Positions 1-9,980 are shown, numbered from the stretch's first letter. The stretch: DNA of 64,000 nucleotides from DASQZK01 sp963771005 (GCA_963771005.1 CAVYRO010000010.1:310001-374000); one strand, 5' to 3'. Notes: generated from the sequence alone by a model not told the origin. Numbers and translations are program-made.

Positions 1-2
1 CC

Positions 3-782
3 TATTCCCTTAGTGCGCAGACACGCCTGATACAGCAGCCTCATAAGATGGTTAGCCGGCCATCGGGGATCAATCGTATGAAAATGAGAACGAAGGGCAG
101 GGTGGGATTGGGAGGATACGTATTTAACGATGTAACGGGTGCGATCTCAAGGACAGGCATCAATATGAGTTATGCCTATCATATTTATTTGTACCAAAGC
201 CAGCTTTCCTTCGGATTATCCGGCCAGTTTTTCCAGTTTAAGATCGGCGATTCCCTTAGTTTTTCCAATGCTGGTGATCCCCTTATCGGGTCAGGCTATA
301 ACCGGGTGGCTTATATCCCCGATGCAAATTTCGGGGTTTTCTGGACCAGCAGGAACGGGTTTGCCGGATTTTCTGCAAACCAGCTTTTTCAATCGGTGGT
401 GAAGCTGGGAAGCGGGGATCTCGGGAACCTGAAAATGTACCGGCATTATTATATCCTTGGCGGTTACCGCTTCATAAATGAAAGATCGGGTTTTGAATTT
501 GAACCTTCTTTTCTTTTAAAAACATCAAGTCAGTTCCTTCCCCAGGCCGACTTTACCATGAAGGTTTACTATCGTACGGATTACTGGGCCGGTTTTTCAT
601 ATCGCACAAATGGCACGTTTTCAAGCATGTTCGGGGTGAAAGCCGATAAATTCTATATCGGATACGCCATCGATTTCGCACTTTCTTCCATACGGAAGTA
701 TAGTTTTGGTTCCCATGAAGTACTTTTGTCCCTGAAATTCGGATCAAACGACAGAAGGTTCCGGTGGTTGAACCGGTATTAA
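3..782 (+). CDS. PorP/SprF family type IX secretion membrane protein (5' truncated)
   Basis: The reading frame is open to the left edge of the window, so the first ATG (position 48) is internal and the N-terminus lies outside. The visible part has the family's pattern of alternating aromatic and glycine strands, with VGLGGYVFNDVTGAISRTG followed by a YAYHI strand and a LSFGLSG strand, and it ends in a strand-like VLLSLKF. This is an outer-membrane barrel. In T9SS, PorP/SprF proteins work with the secretion machinery or attach to surface adhesins. About 260 residues are visible against roughly 300 for full-length members. It ends 10 bases before the flippase gene and may head or precede the polysaccharide operon. 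Confidence 0.85.
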   Translation, partial: YSLSAQTRLIQQPHKMVSRPSGINRMKMRTKGRVGLGGYVFNDVTGAISRTGINMSYAYHIYLYQSQLSFGLSGQFFQFKIGDSLSFSNAGDPLIGSGYNRVAYIPDANFGVFWTSRNGFAGFSANQLFQSVVKLGSGDLGNLKMYRHYYILGGYRFINERSGFEFEPSFLLKTSSQFLPQADFTMKVYYRTDYWAGFSYRTNGTFSSMFGVKADKFYIGYAIDFALSSIRKYSFGSHEVLLSLKFGSNDRRFRWLNRY

Positions 783-792
783 ATTTATCTAC

Positions 793-2280
793 ATGGGGAT
801 CATCAAGAAGCAAACGATACAGGGCACAATTTATTCCTACATCGGTGTCGGTATCGGATTCTTCACCTCCGCAATCCTTTTTCCGCGAATACTTGCACCC
901 GGAGAGATAGGGCTTCTGAAGCTCCTGGTTTCCTTTTCTGTAATTTTTGCCCAGTTCGGTTCGCTTGGGTTTATCAATGTGGTGAACAGGCTCTTCCCGT
1001 ATTTCAGGGATAAAGAGAGCGGACATCATGGGTTTTTGACAGTGGCCGTCACCATTTCAGTGGGCGGATTTCTGGTATCCTGGATCATCCTGGAAATTTT
1101 CAAGCCCATGATCATCCGCAACAACCTTGAAAATTCGGGTCTTTTCGTTGAGTATATCGAATACCTCGTCCCTCTCATTTTCTTTACCATCTTCCTGAAT
1201 CTTTTCGACAGCTATCTTAAGGTGATCTATGATGCGGTAATTGGCACGGTTCTCAGGGAACTGATACAACGTATGTTGATCCTTGGGGCCCTGCTCATCT
1301 ATTTCGCCGGGCTAACCGGTTTGCCTGGTTTCGTTTTACTTTATGTTGTCGCCCTGAGCCTTCCTTCCGCCGTGCTCCTTATCGTTGCCGTCCGAAGGGG
1401 CCAGTTCAGGCTGACCCGGCCGGGGCCTGTATTTACGGTTGAAATCAGGAAGGAAATTAAAACCCTGTCCCTGTACGGAATGTTGATGGGCTTTGGCGGA
1501 GTGGCTCTCCTTCAGATCGACAGTATCATGGTCAATAAATTCCTTGGTCTGGCCGATACCGGTATTTATGCCACCACGTTCTACTTCGGAACCCTTATTT
1601 TGATCCCTTCCCGGCCTCTCATAAAGATAGCCACGGCCATACTCGCCGATTCCTGGAAACAAAATGACCTTGATAATATCAGGCTGATTTACAGGAAGAG
1701 CTCAATTAACCAGGCTGTGATCAGCGTACTGCTTTTCGTTGGCTTATGGGTGAATATAGAGAATATATTTCATATGCTTCCCCCCGAATATGAATCCGGG
1801 AAATGGGTGATTTTTTTCATTGGCCTGTCCAATGTGATTGAAATGGCTACCGGGATCAATAACATCATCCTTCAGACTTCCATACACTACCGGCTGAACA
1901 CTTTTTTTATTTTTATTTCACTGGTTATCCTTGTTGCAGCCAATCTCATCCTTATCCCGGTTGCAGGCATCACCGGGGCGGCGATTGCTGCCCTCCTTTC
2001 AACCTCGGTCACAAATCTGGTCCGGTTTATTTTCTTAAAGTTTAAATTTGATATGCAACCCTTCGACTACAGGATCTTTGTCCTTGTCATCATTGGAGGA
2101 ATTTCCTATCTTGCCGGTCATTTTATCCCGGTATCCGAAAATTTTGTCATAGATATTATTATAAGAAGTACGGTGACCGGCATAATCTTTTTTACCCTGG
2201 TACTTGTTTTCAGGGTCTCGGAAGACATTAATGAAATGTTTACCCAGATCGTTAACGGAGAGTTTTTCAGGAGAAAATGA
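793..2280 (+). CDS. Polysaccharide flippase (Wzx/MATE-like, oligosaccharide export)
   Basis: This 495-residue integral membrane protein begins with TIQGTIYSYIGVGIGFFTSA, the usual opening of lipopolysaccharide and exopolysaccharide flippases. About 12-14 hydrophobic segments follow. The family moves undecaprenyl-linked oligosaccharide units across the inner membrane. The stop codon overlaps the next start (ATGA), and methyltransferases and glycosyltransferases follow on the same strand, which fits a role in exporting a cell-surface glycan. Which glycan it moves cannot be read from the sequence. Confidence 0.85.
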   Translation: MGIIKKQTIQGTIYSYIGVGIGFFTSAILFPRILAPGEIGLLKLLVSFSVIFAQFGSLGFINVVNRLFPYFRDKESGHHGFLTVAVTISVGGFLVSWIILEIFKPMIIRNNLENSGLFVEYIEYLVPLIFFTIFLNLFDSYLKVIYDAVIGTVLRELIQRMLILGALLIYFAGLTGLPGFVLLYVVALSLPSAVLLIVAVRRGQFRLTRPGPVFTVEIRKEIKTLSLYGMLMGFGGVALLQIDSIMVNKFLGLADTGIYATTFYFGTLILIPSRPLIKIATAILADSWKQNDLDNIRLIYRKSSINQAVISVLLFVGLWVNIENIFHMLPPEYESGKWVIFFIGLSNVIEMATGINNIILQTSIHYRLNTFFIFISLVILVAANLILIPVAGITGAAIAALLSTSVTNLVRFIFLKFKFDMQPFDYRIFVLVIIGGISYLAGHFIPVSENFVIDIIIRSTVTGIIFFTLVLVFRVSEDINEMFTQIVNGEFFRRK

Positions 2281-2882
2281 AAAATAATCTGGTGTATTTA
2301 TATCCATGGATTATCCCGGGACCGGAAAATTATTTCAATAATAAGGCATTGATCATGGAACATAATTATTTCCTCAGGCGAAGGTTTGGCAATACGCTTG
2401 AATTTACCAGAAAGCATATTCCCGCCGGTTCAAAAATACTTGACCTGGGAGTTCCGAGCCCGTTATCGGAATATTTAAAAGAAAACGGATATATCGTGCA
2501 AAATACGGGAGGAGAGGATCTCGACCTGGTTTATTCATCGGTTCAGAACTCCGATGTGGAAGCAGTTACCTCCTTCGAAGTATTTGAGCATCTTTTGGCA
2601 CCTTTTAATATTCTCCGGGAAATAAAAGCCAAAAAACTCGTTGCCTCCGTACCCCTTCACCAATTTTTTGCCTCTGCTTACTGGAATGATAATGATGAAC
2701 GCGACCGGCATTATCATGAGTTTGAAAAAAAGCAGTTTGATTTTCTACTCGAGAAAACCGGGTGGAAGATCATCGACTCGCACCGCTGGACAGCTCCCGT
2801 GAGGACGCTTGGTTTCAGGCCCATCCTGAGACTGTTTGTACCCAGATACTACATCGTTTATTGCGAGAGGGCCGCTATATAA
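2277..2882 (+). CDS. Class I SAM-dependent methyltransferase
   Basis: This 201-residue protein has a Rossmann-type SAM site: motif I is KILDLGVPSPLSEYL near residues 54-68, and a second strand contains EAVTSFEVFEHLLAPF. Motif I has VPSP where GxGxG is usual, so it is a divergent member. The phrase SFEVFEHL is typical of UbiE/Methyltransf_11-like enzymes acting on small molecules or sugars. It overlaps the flippase gene by 4 bases and precedes an FkbM-type gene, so sugar or lipid-carrier methylation in glycan synthesis is the likely role. The substrate is unknown. Confidence 0.7.
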   Translation: MKNNLVYLYPWIIPGPENYFNNKALIMEHNYFLRRRFGNTLEFTRKHIPAGSKILDLGVPSPLSEYLKENGYIVQNTGGEDLDLVYSSVQNSDVEAVTSFEVFEHLLAPFNILREIKAKKLVASVPLHQFFASAYWNDNDERDRHYHEFEKKQFDFLLEKTGWKIIDSHRWTAPVRTLGFRPILRLFVPRYYIVYCERAAI

Positions 2883-2945
2883 TGCTGATCCTGTTCTTCC
2901 TGCGGCAAAATATTGACACTCATTGTTATAATTTATTTGAAGAAA

Positions 2946-3653
2946 ATGGCAAAGAGCAAATGGGCATACAGACTTTACCGGTTTAAGAATTTTCTGAAGG
3001 GAAGGGAAAGCTATTATGTCTGTGATTACCGGGGAAATACGGTCACCAAAGGCAATGAAGGTACGGACTGGACTTTCATTCCCGGCCTTCTTTCACCCGG
3101 TGATATCGTATATTCCTTCGGTGCCGGGAAGGATATTTCATTTGACCGCGCCCTGGTAGAGGAATTAGGTCTGAAAGTTTACCTTTTTGATCCTACGCCC
3201 GAGTCGGTCGATTTTATCAGGATTCTCAACCTGGAAGAAAATTACATTTTTGAAGATACGGGGCTCGCCGGTTTCGATGGGAAAACCCGTTTTTACCTCC
3301 CGGATGAACCCGGATATGTTTCAGCTACCATGCAACCCAAACATGAAGATCAGAGATATGTTGAGGTCAGGGTGGAGAGACTCAAGACTATCATGAAAAG
3401 AAATGGACACAAAAAGATTGATTTACTGAAGATGGATATTGAAGGTGCCGAATATGAAGTTATTGATGACATCCTCGATTCAGGAATCTGGATAGGACAA
3501 TGGCTCATTGAGTTTCATCACAGGTTTCCAATGAACGGGATCGCGAAGACCCGCCGTGCCGTATCGAGACTCCGCGATGCCGGATATAAACTGTTTAACG
3601 TCTCGGCTACGGGAGAAGAACTTTCCTTTGTAAACCGAGAACTTGTAAAATGA
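2946..3653 (+). CDS. FkbM family methyltransferase
   Basis: I chose the ATG at 2946, preceded by TTGAAGAAA, over an in-frame TTG at 2913. The protein has 235 residues. Family marks are a SAM-binding strand VYSFGAGKDISFDRAL, the acidic strand VYLFDPTPESV, and the signature LLKMDIEGAEYEVI near residue 160. FkbM-type enzymes methylate hydroxyl groups of sugars or polyketides. The last four bases overlap the GT4 start, so translation is probably coupled. It likely decorates the glycan made by the neighbouring glycosyltransferases. Confidence 0.85.
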   Translation: MAKSKWAYRLYRFKNFLKGRESYYVCDYRGNTVTKGNEGTDWTFIPGLLSPGDIVYSFGAGKDISFDRALVEELGLKVYLFDPTPESVDFIRILNLEENYIFEDTGLAGFDGKTRFYLPDEPGYVSATMQPKHEDQRYVEVRVERLKTIMKRNGHKKIDLLKMDIEGAEYEVIDDILDSGIWIGQWLIEFHHRFPMNGIAKTRRAVSRLRDAGYKLFNVSATGEELSFVNRELVK

Positions 3654-4915
3654 ACGTAACGATCCTGAGCACATCCGACAAGAGGGGAGGAGCCGCTATA
3701 GCCGCTTTCCGACTTTTCAAAGCACTGAAGACTTCGGGATTTGACATTAAGATGCTTGTCCGTGATAAGCTCTCGGATGAAACCGGTGTGGAGAGCCGCG
3801 ATCACGGAATTTTCAAAAGATGCATCAATTTTTTACGTTTCGCAGGTGAGCGGATCTACTTTCTCCCTTTTGAAAGGTCCAAAGATATAAGGTTCTTTTT
3901 CTCTCCTGCAAATACCGGTGAAGATATCAGCCGGCATGAATATATAAGGAATGCCGACATTATCAACATCCACTGGATAAACCAGGGTTTCCTCTCTCTC
4001 CGGGATATAAGGAAACTCATAGAAACGGGAAAACCAATTGTATGGACAATGCACGATATGTGGGCATTCACCGGCGGGTGTCATTATTCGGGAACCTGTG
4101 ACCGCTTCATGCAGGAGTGCGGGAATTGTCCCTTCCTGAAAAATCAGTCTCCACACGATCTCTCACACCGGGTCTTACGGAAAAAAGCCCGGGTTTACAA
4201 GGATGCCCGGATCACGATCGTAGGATCGAGCAGATGGATGTCGGGAAAAGCAAAGGAAAGCAGCCTTTTCCAAGGGTTCAGGATTGAATCCATACCGATT
4301 CCGGTGGATACCCGACTTTTTTGTCCCGGCGATAAAATGCAAGCCAGGGAAAAGCTTGGTTTACCAAAAGACCGGTTTCTCATTCTCGCCGGTGCGGCCA
4401 ATATGAAAGACCGGCGCAAGGGCTATCATTTCCTGGTCAATGCCCTTCAGTTCCTGGCCAAGACCCTCCCCGGCTTCAGCGAAAGATCGGCATTGGTAAC
4501 GTTTGGTAAAGCAGACGGAAGTGCTGATGCTGGGATTCCCGTATATTCACACCACTACCTTTCAGATGAGAAGGCTATTGCCCTGCTTTACCAGGCCTGC
4601 GATCTGTTTGTCCTGCCTTCCCTGGAAGATAATCTTCCCAATACCGTTATTGAGTCATTGTCATGCGGTATTCCTGTCGTCGCCTTCCGTACCGGGGGAA
4701 TCCCGGAGATGATCGTGCATGGGAAAACGGGCTATCTGGCCGGGCCTGGAGATTCCGAAGATCTTGCCGGGGGAATTGAATGGCTGTTTGCGATGCCGGA
4801 TAGGAACGCAATTGAAAAGAGCTGCAGGGACGAAGCACTCCGGACATATTCCGGTGAGATCGCCGCAGAAAAATACCATTCATTGTATAAGTCAGTGCTG
4901 CCCGGGAATGAATAA
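3650..4915 (+). CDS. Glycosyltransferase family 4
   Basis: The 421-residue protein has a GT-B fold layout. The N-terminal half opens with MNVTILSTSDKRGGAAIA and carries IVWTMHDMWAFTGGCHYSGT, a motif common in exopolysaccharide GT4 enzymes, with a Cys cluster (CHYSGTCDRFMQECGNCPF) as in its relatives. The C-terminal half has the donor-binding segment LPSLEDNLPNTVIESLSCG followed by PVVAFRTGGIPEMI. It probably transfers a nucleotide-sugar residue onto a lipid-linked acceptor at the cytoplasmic face. It overlaps its neighbours on both sides. Confidence 0.9.
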   Translation: MNVTILSTSDKRGGAAIAAFRLFKALKTSGFDIKMLVRDKLSDETGVESRDHGIFKRCINFLRFAGERIYFLPFERSKDIRFFFSPANTGEDISRHEYIRNADIINIHWINQGFLSLRDIRKLIETGKPIVWTMHDMWAFTGGCHYSGTCDRFMQECGNCPFLKNQSPHDLSHRVLRKKARVYKDARITIVGSSRWMSGKAKESSLFQGFRIESIPIPVDTRLFCPGDKMQAREKLGLPKDRFLILAGAANMKDRRKGYHFLVNALQFLAKTLPGFSERSALVTFGKADGSADAGIPVYSHHYLSDEKAIALLYQACDLFVLPSLEDNLPNTVIESLSCGIPVVAFRTGGIPEMIVHGKTGYLAGPGDSEDLAGGIEWLFAMPDRNAIEKSCRDEALRTYSGEIAAEKYHSLYKSVLPGNE

Positions 4916-5660
4916 ACAACCCTTAATATCGATTATAACGGTCGTATATAACGCCGGCGACGTCCTCGGCAGAACGGTTGCAAGTATTAAGAAACAACGT
5001 TATTCCCGTATTGAATATATCATCGTAGATGGGGGTTCCACTGACAGTACGATGGATATCGTAAGGGCAAACCAGGATGTCATCGGGAAATGGGTAAGTG
5101 AGCCCGATAGAGGCCTATACGATGCCATGAACAAAGGGATCATGATGGCTGGCGGCGATTACCTTTGGTTTATCAATGCGGGAGATGAAATTTTCGATGC
5201 TGAAGTTCTTTCCGCCATCTTTGATAATGACTCATCCTTAAGTGATGTCTATTATGGTGAGACTATGATCATCGACAGGAACGGCAGGGAAATCGGGATG
5301 CGACGGCTCAGGGCGCCGGAAAAGCTTACCTGGAAAAGCCTTGTCAACGGCATGATGGTTTGTCATCAATCCTTCATTGCCCGCAAGGAAATTGCACCTT
5401 TCTATGACCGGCAATATAAAATTGCAGCCGATTATGCCTGGATGCTGGAAACCCTGCGGAAGGCCGGGGCTGTCACAAACACACGCCTGATCCTTTCCCG
5501 TTTCCTCGATGGCGGCTTGAATAAGCAGCAGATACCCCTTGCTCTGGCCGAAAGGTTCAGGATTATGCAGCGTCACTTCGGATTCCTCAGGGTGGTGGCA
5601 GTACATTTTGTGATTGCCTTCCGGTTCCTGTTCTACGTGGTACGGAACCGGCGTTTTTGA
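4908..5660 (+). CDS. Glycosyltransferase family 2
   Basis: The true start is the ATG at 4908, which overlaps the end of the GT4 gene by 8 bases. It gives a 250-residue protein beginning MNKQPLISIITVVYNAGDVL. GT-A motifs follow: IIVDGGSTDSTMDIV, WVSEPDRGLYDAMNKGI and the DxD-like GDYLWFINAGDEI. The family resembles WcaE/WbbL-type rhamnosyl- or fucosyltransferases. It is the last gene of the operon and meets the convergent YfhO gene with a 3-base gap. Confidence 0.9.
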   Translation: MNKQPLISIITVVYNAGDVLGRTVASIKKQRYSRIEYIIVDGGSTDSTMDIVRANQDVIGKWVSEPDRGLYDAMNKGIMMAGGDYLWFINAGDEIFDAEVLSAIFDNDSSLSDVYYGETMIIDRNGREIGMRRLRAPEKLTWKSLVNGMMVCHQSFIARKEIAPFYDRQYKIAADYAWMLETLRKAGAVTNTRLILSRFLDGGLNKQQIPLALAERFRIMQRHFGFLRVVAVHFVIAFRFLFYVVRNRRF

Positions 5661-5663
5661 CCC

Positions 5664-8102
5664 TTATTCCTCCTGAACTTCCTCTTTACCGTACTTCCAT
5701 TCATAACCCGTTCCCCCGATGAGGATCAGGATTGCCAGGATGGAAAATCCCAGGGAGATCTTCTTTCCAGCATAATATGATTTCGGATGGAAAACAAAAT
5801 GAACGGTGTGATCCCCTTCAGGGATGATGAGCCCCCGAAGAACAAAATCGACCTGCGCTATGGGCGCTTCCTGACCGTCAATGGTCGCTTTCCATCCAAG
5901 AGGATAGTAGATATCCGAGAAGACGGCGAATCGGGTCCCGCCTGCATGCGAATGATAGGTAAGCTCATCGGGAGCATATTTTGTAAGCGTTATAGCATCT
6001 GAGGAGTCGGGTGACGCAAAGTCGGCCGTTCCTGGTATATCCCTGAATTTGTCGTTTATCACCGCAACCGAGGAGGGCTCGATATCACCCAAAGCATCGA
6101 TCTCGTCGTCAGGTGCCGGAACCCATCTCAGGCTGTCAACGAACCAGGCATTCCCGAGGGCCTCAGGATTTTCAATTACCCGTCTGGTTTTTTTGTCCTG
6201 GCTTAGGGCAATGATGTATTTTGTATTCAGCATGTCCAATACGGCCATGTTCTGGTCTGAGATATAATGCTCTATCAGTTGCTGGTATCTTTTCATTTTT
6301 GCCCCGTGATAGCCACCGATTGACTTATGGAAATAGGAGGTCGAGGCGTCATTAAAGGGATCGACGGTGAGGTTCAGGACCCGGTAATAGGAGGTATCTT
6401 TCAGGATCTGCTGGTCCGCAGGTGTAGGTACGAACTGGGCTTCCTCAACCCTCTTGTTAACGAAATGATCGTTGTTGAGGTAACGTTTATCCACCATCCA
6501 AAGGTCGGCTAAAACGAGGATGATGAGCCCGGGCATAAGGATATCATTTTTAATGATTTTTTTGAAATACAGGAAAAGAAGCCCGGCTGCAAGGGAAATA
6601 AACAGGAAGGATCTGAAGGCATCCATTCTCAGCAACGTGGCGCGGTCCTGTAACAGGGCATTGACAAGTGGCTGGGGCAGACTCTGGTCGGCGGGAGATG
6701 AGAAGCCCGGCATATTATACCCGACCAGTCCAAAAAACAGGGTGATGCCTCCAACGATAAAATAACTGTATTTCAATGCGTTCAATATCTCTTTGTCCTT
6801 GAATTTTTCCTCGATTACCTTCCTGAAACCGAGCAGGGCCCCAAAGGGAATGACAAAGGAAGCGATGACAAGGATCATGGATACCGTCCTGAACTTATTA
6901 TACCCGGGTAAGTAATCGATAAACAGGTCGGAAAGGACGAGAAAATTCTTTCCCCAGGCGAGCAGGATAGAAAAGACGGCGGCCATGATCAGCCACCATT
7001 TGACCGGCCCCTTGAGGAAAAACATGGCAAACACGAACAGGAATATCATGATCGCCCCTAGATATACAGGTCCCGCGGTAAATCTTTGTTTCCCGTGGTA
7101 GGTAGGCATACGCTGGGAAAGTTGTCTGACCTGGGTCTCGGGGTACCCGTTCTTCCTGAGCAGATCGGCAACTTTGGAATTCTTTGGAAGGCTGCCGGCG
7201 GACGGTCCACCCATGAAATCCGGGATGAGAAGTGTCATGGTTTCACCTACACCGTAGCTGTAATCGTTTAGAATATAATTTTTATCAAGGCCCGAAGTTT
7301 CCTGAGGCCCGGCTTCTTTAGTCAGTTCCGAGGGACCCCGGGTGCTGTACCTCGTATATTCCCAGGTTGTCCAAAGACTTGCAGCATTGGGAAGGAAAGC
7401 AAAGATGAAAGCGCCTGCCGTGACAGCTGAAGCAATGAGGTAACTTTTCAGATCCTTCTCCCTTATGGCAGTGATCAACAGGATGAGAAGGTACAGGCCT
7501 ATCATAAGAAACAGATAGTAGGTGATCTGTATATGATTGGTCGCGATCTCAAGTCCCAGGGCAAACATGGTGATGATCCCCCCCGTAATGTACCGTCGCC
7601 TGTACGTAAGGATGATCCCCGCGACAACAGGCGCCATATATGCTATGGCATAGGCCTTGGTAATGTGGCCCGCCATGATGAGGATCAGGTTGTAAGAAGT
7701 GAACGCGAAACCCGCCGAGCCCAGGAAGGCGAGCATGGGTTTCATCCTCAGCACCCTGAGCAGGAAATAGAACCCCAGGAGATACATGAAAAGGATCCCA
7801 ACGGTGTAATAGGGAAGAAAAAGACGCAAAATAGGCTGAAGATCATGATAGATATTGAAAGATTTATAGCCTTTGATCTGGTAAGCCGGCATACCACTGA
7901 ACATTGAATTTGTCCAGAGTGCTTCTTTACCGGTCTCCTGCTGGTACACATTCAGTTCATGTGTCATTCCTGTAACCTGCCGCATATCGCCCTGTGGCAG
8001 GACCTTTCCCTGTATTACCGGACTGAAATAAATATAAGCAATGGCGACGAACAGCAGGATCGCAAGCAAGTCGGGAAAAACAGATCTGAGGGCATTTTTC
8101 AT
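5664..8102 (-). CDS. YfhO family membrane protein (GT-C-like)
   Basis: This 812-residue protein has about a dozen hydrophobic segments, an extracytoplasmic loop near the N-terminus (PQGDMRQVTGMTHE) and a soluble C-terminal region. That region ends in a typical YfhO tail, YPLGWKATIDGQEAPI, followed by HTVHFVFHPKSYYAGKKISLG and a final membrane segment. In Firmicutes, YfhO glycosylates lipoteichoic acid. In Bacteroidota the role is unknown, but lipid-linked sugar transfer outside the membrane is plausible. Confidence 0.85.
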   Translation of the reverse strand: MKNALRSVFPDLLAILLFVAIAYIYFSPVIQGKVLPQGDMRQVTGMTHELNVYQQETGKEALWTNSMFSGMPAYQIKGYKSFNIYHDLQPILRLFLPYYTVGILFMYLLGFYFLLRVLRMKPMLAFLGSAGFAFTSYNLILIMAGHITKAYAIAYMAPVVAGIILTYRRRYITGGIITMFALGLEIATNHIQITYYLFLMIGLYLLILLITAIREKDLKSYLIASAVTAGAFIFAFLPNAASLWTTWEYTRYSTRGPSELTKEAGPQETSGLDKNYILNDYSYGVGETMTLLIPDFMGGPSAGSLPKNSKVADLLRKNGYPETQVRQLSQRMPTYHGKQRFTAGPVYLGAIMIFLFVFAMFFLKGPVKWWLIMAAVFSILLAWGKNFLVLSDLFIDYLPGYNKFRTVSMILVIASFVIPFGALLGFRKVIEEKFKDKEILNALKYSYFIVGGITLFFGLVGYNMPGFSSPADQSLPQPLVNALLQDRATLLRMDAFRSFLFISLAAGLLFLYFKKIIKNDILMPGLIILVLADLWMVDKRYLNNDHFVNKRVEEAQFVPTPADQQILKDTSYYRVLNLTVDPFNDASTSYFHKSIGGYHGAKMKRYQQLIEHYISDQNMAVLDMLNTKYIIALSQDKKTRRVIENPEALGNAWFVDSLRWVPAPDDEIDALGDIEPSSVAVINDKFRDIPGTADFASPDSSDAITLTKYAPDELTYHSHAGGTRFAVFSDIYYPLGWKATIDGQEAPIAQVDFVLRGLIIPEGDHTVHFVFHPKSYYAGKKISLGFSILAILILIGGTGYEWKYGKEEVQEE

Positions 8103-8223
8103 TATATGATAATTTTGATTTTAAAGGTATAATGGAGCCCACATGATCGATTATTATAAGGAAAGCTGTGTGTTTTCATCAATCATGTGGGGTTCATTTT
8201 GTTGATCTTAAACAATGAATGAT

Positions 8224-9777
8224 TTACGAAAGACTTTCAAAGATTTTCCTGTAACTCACTTTTTCAGATATGATCGCATGGACCTCTTCAATATTTATCC
8301 TCTCCTGTTCCATCGTGTCGCGGTAACGGATCGTAACCGTATTATCCTCCTTCGTCTGGTGATCCACCGTAATGCAATAAGGCGTCCCTATGGCATCCTG
8401 CCTGCGGTATCTTTTACCTATCGAATCCTTCTCATCATACTGGCAGTTGAAGTCGAATTTCATCCGGTCCATGATCTGCCTGGCCTTTTCCGGCAGGCCG
8501 TCCTTTTTTACCAGCGGCATCACGGCCAGCTTCACGGGTGCGAGGATGGAAGGCAGTTTCATCAGGGCCCGCATATCTTTTGACCCGTCCTCTTTTGTCA
8601 GTTCCTCTTCGGTGAATGCTGCAGAGACGATCTGCAGGAACATCCGGTCTACACCGATGGATGTCTCAATGACATAAGGAATATACGATTCCCCAAGATC
8701 CGGGTCAAAATACTGCAAACGTTTACCCGAATACTCCTGGTGCTGACTGAGATCAAAATCGGTACGCGAATGGATGCCTTCAACCTCCCGGAACCCGAAG
8801 GGAAACTTGAACTCCACATCCGTTGCGGCATTGGCGTAATGTGCAAGTTTGTCATGATCGTGGAAGCGGTAATTCTCGTCACCGAAGCCCAGGGCCTTAT
8901 GCCATTTCATCCGAATGTTCTTCCAATGTGCAAACCACTCCATTTCCTCACCGGGTTTAACAAAAAACTGCATCTCCATCTGCTCAAATTCCCTCATCCG
9001 GAAAATGAACTGCCTGGCAACGATCTCATTCCGGAAGGCTTTGCCGATCTGGGCTATGCCAAAAGGAATTTTCATCCTTCCCGTTTTCTGAACATTCAGG
9101 TAATTTACAAAAATTCCCTGCGCCGTCTCGGGCCTGAGGTATATTTTCAGGGAGCCTTCAGATGTGGAACCTATCTCGGTTGAGAACATCAGGTTGAACT
9201 GCCGCACATCGGTCCAGTTTTTTGTACCCGATACGGGATCGACGATCTCACAGTCGATGATGATCTGTTTAAGTTCATCGAGATTGGTTTCATTGAGGGC
9301 TTTTACAAAGCGGGTATGCACCTCGTTGTATTTAGCCTGGTTGTCAACCACACGCGGATTGGTTTCCCGGTACATTTTTTCATCAAAGCTGTCGCCAAAC
9401 CGCTTTGCAGCTTTCTCTACTTCCTTCCCGATCTTATCTTCGATCTTCGAAAGATAATCCTCGATGAGAACATCGGCGCGATATCTTTTTTTGGAATCTT
9501 TATTGTCGATCAACGGATCATTGAAAGCATCCACATGGCCTGAAGCCTTCCATACCTTTGGATGCATGAAAATCGCGGAATCGAGACCCACGACATTTTC
9601 ATGAAGAAGGACCATCGAATCCCACCAGTATTTTTTAATATTGTTTTTGAGTTCAACACCATACTGCCCGTAATCATAAACAGCCGAAAGCCCGTCGTAT
9701 ATTTCACTCGACGGGAACACAAATCCGTATTCTTTACAATGAGCAATTAGTTTCCTGAAATGATCTTCCTGCGCCAT
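8224..9777 (-). CDS. glyQS: Glycine--tRNA ligase, dimeric (alpha2) type
   Basis: The 517-residue protein charges tRNA-Gly in the cytoplasm. It is the single-chain class II form, not the alpha/beta tetramer type. Visible marks are the N-terminal FVFPSSEIYDGLSAVYDYG (substrate site), class II motif 2 with AFRNE at 247-251 and REFEQ at 262-266, the preceding RPETAQGIF at 215-223, motif 3 around ETSIGVDR, and a C-terminal anticodon-binding domain starting near LAPVKLAVMPL. Length and motifs are complete. Confidence 0.97.
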   Translation of the reverse strand: MAQEDHFRKLIAHCKEYGFVFPSSEIYDGLSAVYDYGQYGVELKNNIKKYWWDSMVLLHENVVGLDSAIFMHPKVWKASGHVDAFNDPLIDNKDSKKRYRADVLIEDYLSKIEDKIGKEVEKAAKRFGDSFDEKMYRETNPRVVDNQAKYNEVHTRFVKALNETNLDELKQIIIDCEIVDPVSGTKNWTDVRQFNLMFSTEIGSTSEGSLKIYLRPETAQGIFVNYLNVQKTGRMKIPFGIAQIGKAFRNEIVARQFIFRMREFEQMEMQFFVKPGEEMEWFAHWKNIRMKWHKALGFGDENYRFHDHDKLAHYANAATDVEFKFPFGFREVEGIHSRTDFDLSQHQEYSGKRLQYFDPDLGESYIPYVIETSIGVDRMFLQIVSAAFTEEELTKEDGSKDMRALMKLPSILAPVKLAVMPLVKKDGLPEKARQIMDRMKFDFNCQYDEKDSIGKRYRRQDAIGTPYCITVDHQTKEDNTVTIRYRDTMEQERINIEEVHAIISEKVSYRKIFESLS

Positions 9778-9809
9778 GGGTAATTTCCTAAAGGTTTCAA
9801 AATGAATTG

Positions 9810-9817
9810 CAAAAATA
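9810..9817 (-). promoter_or_regulatory. Putative -7 element of glyQS
   Basis: On the minus strand this reads TATTTTTG, matching the Bacteroidota -7 consensus TAnnTTTG. It lies 32 bases upstream of the glyQS start. I see no good TTTG at the -33 position, so this is only half of a promoter. Confidence 0.4.
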
Positions 9818-9943
9818 ACTTAAAAACTTTGGTTTTCATACACAGCGCGAAAGGAAATGGATGGGAGATACTTTCGGGAAACGGATACGGGACGTTCAAT
9901 TGACGCAGGATGGCAAAATATTACCAATATATTGGTGAATTAC

Positions 9944-9951
9944 TATCTTTG
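9944..9951 (+). promoter_or_regulatory. Putative -7 element of nadB
   Basis: The sequence TATCTTTG matches the Bacteroidota -7 consensus and lies 29 bases before the nadB ATG. A -33 TTTG at the right spacing is not evident. No NAD-related operator or riboswitch is recognisable between the divergent glyQS and nadB genes. Confidence 0.4.
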
Positions 9952-9980
9952 CCTTCAATTTCATTCAGTATAAGGCAACG

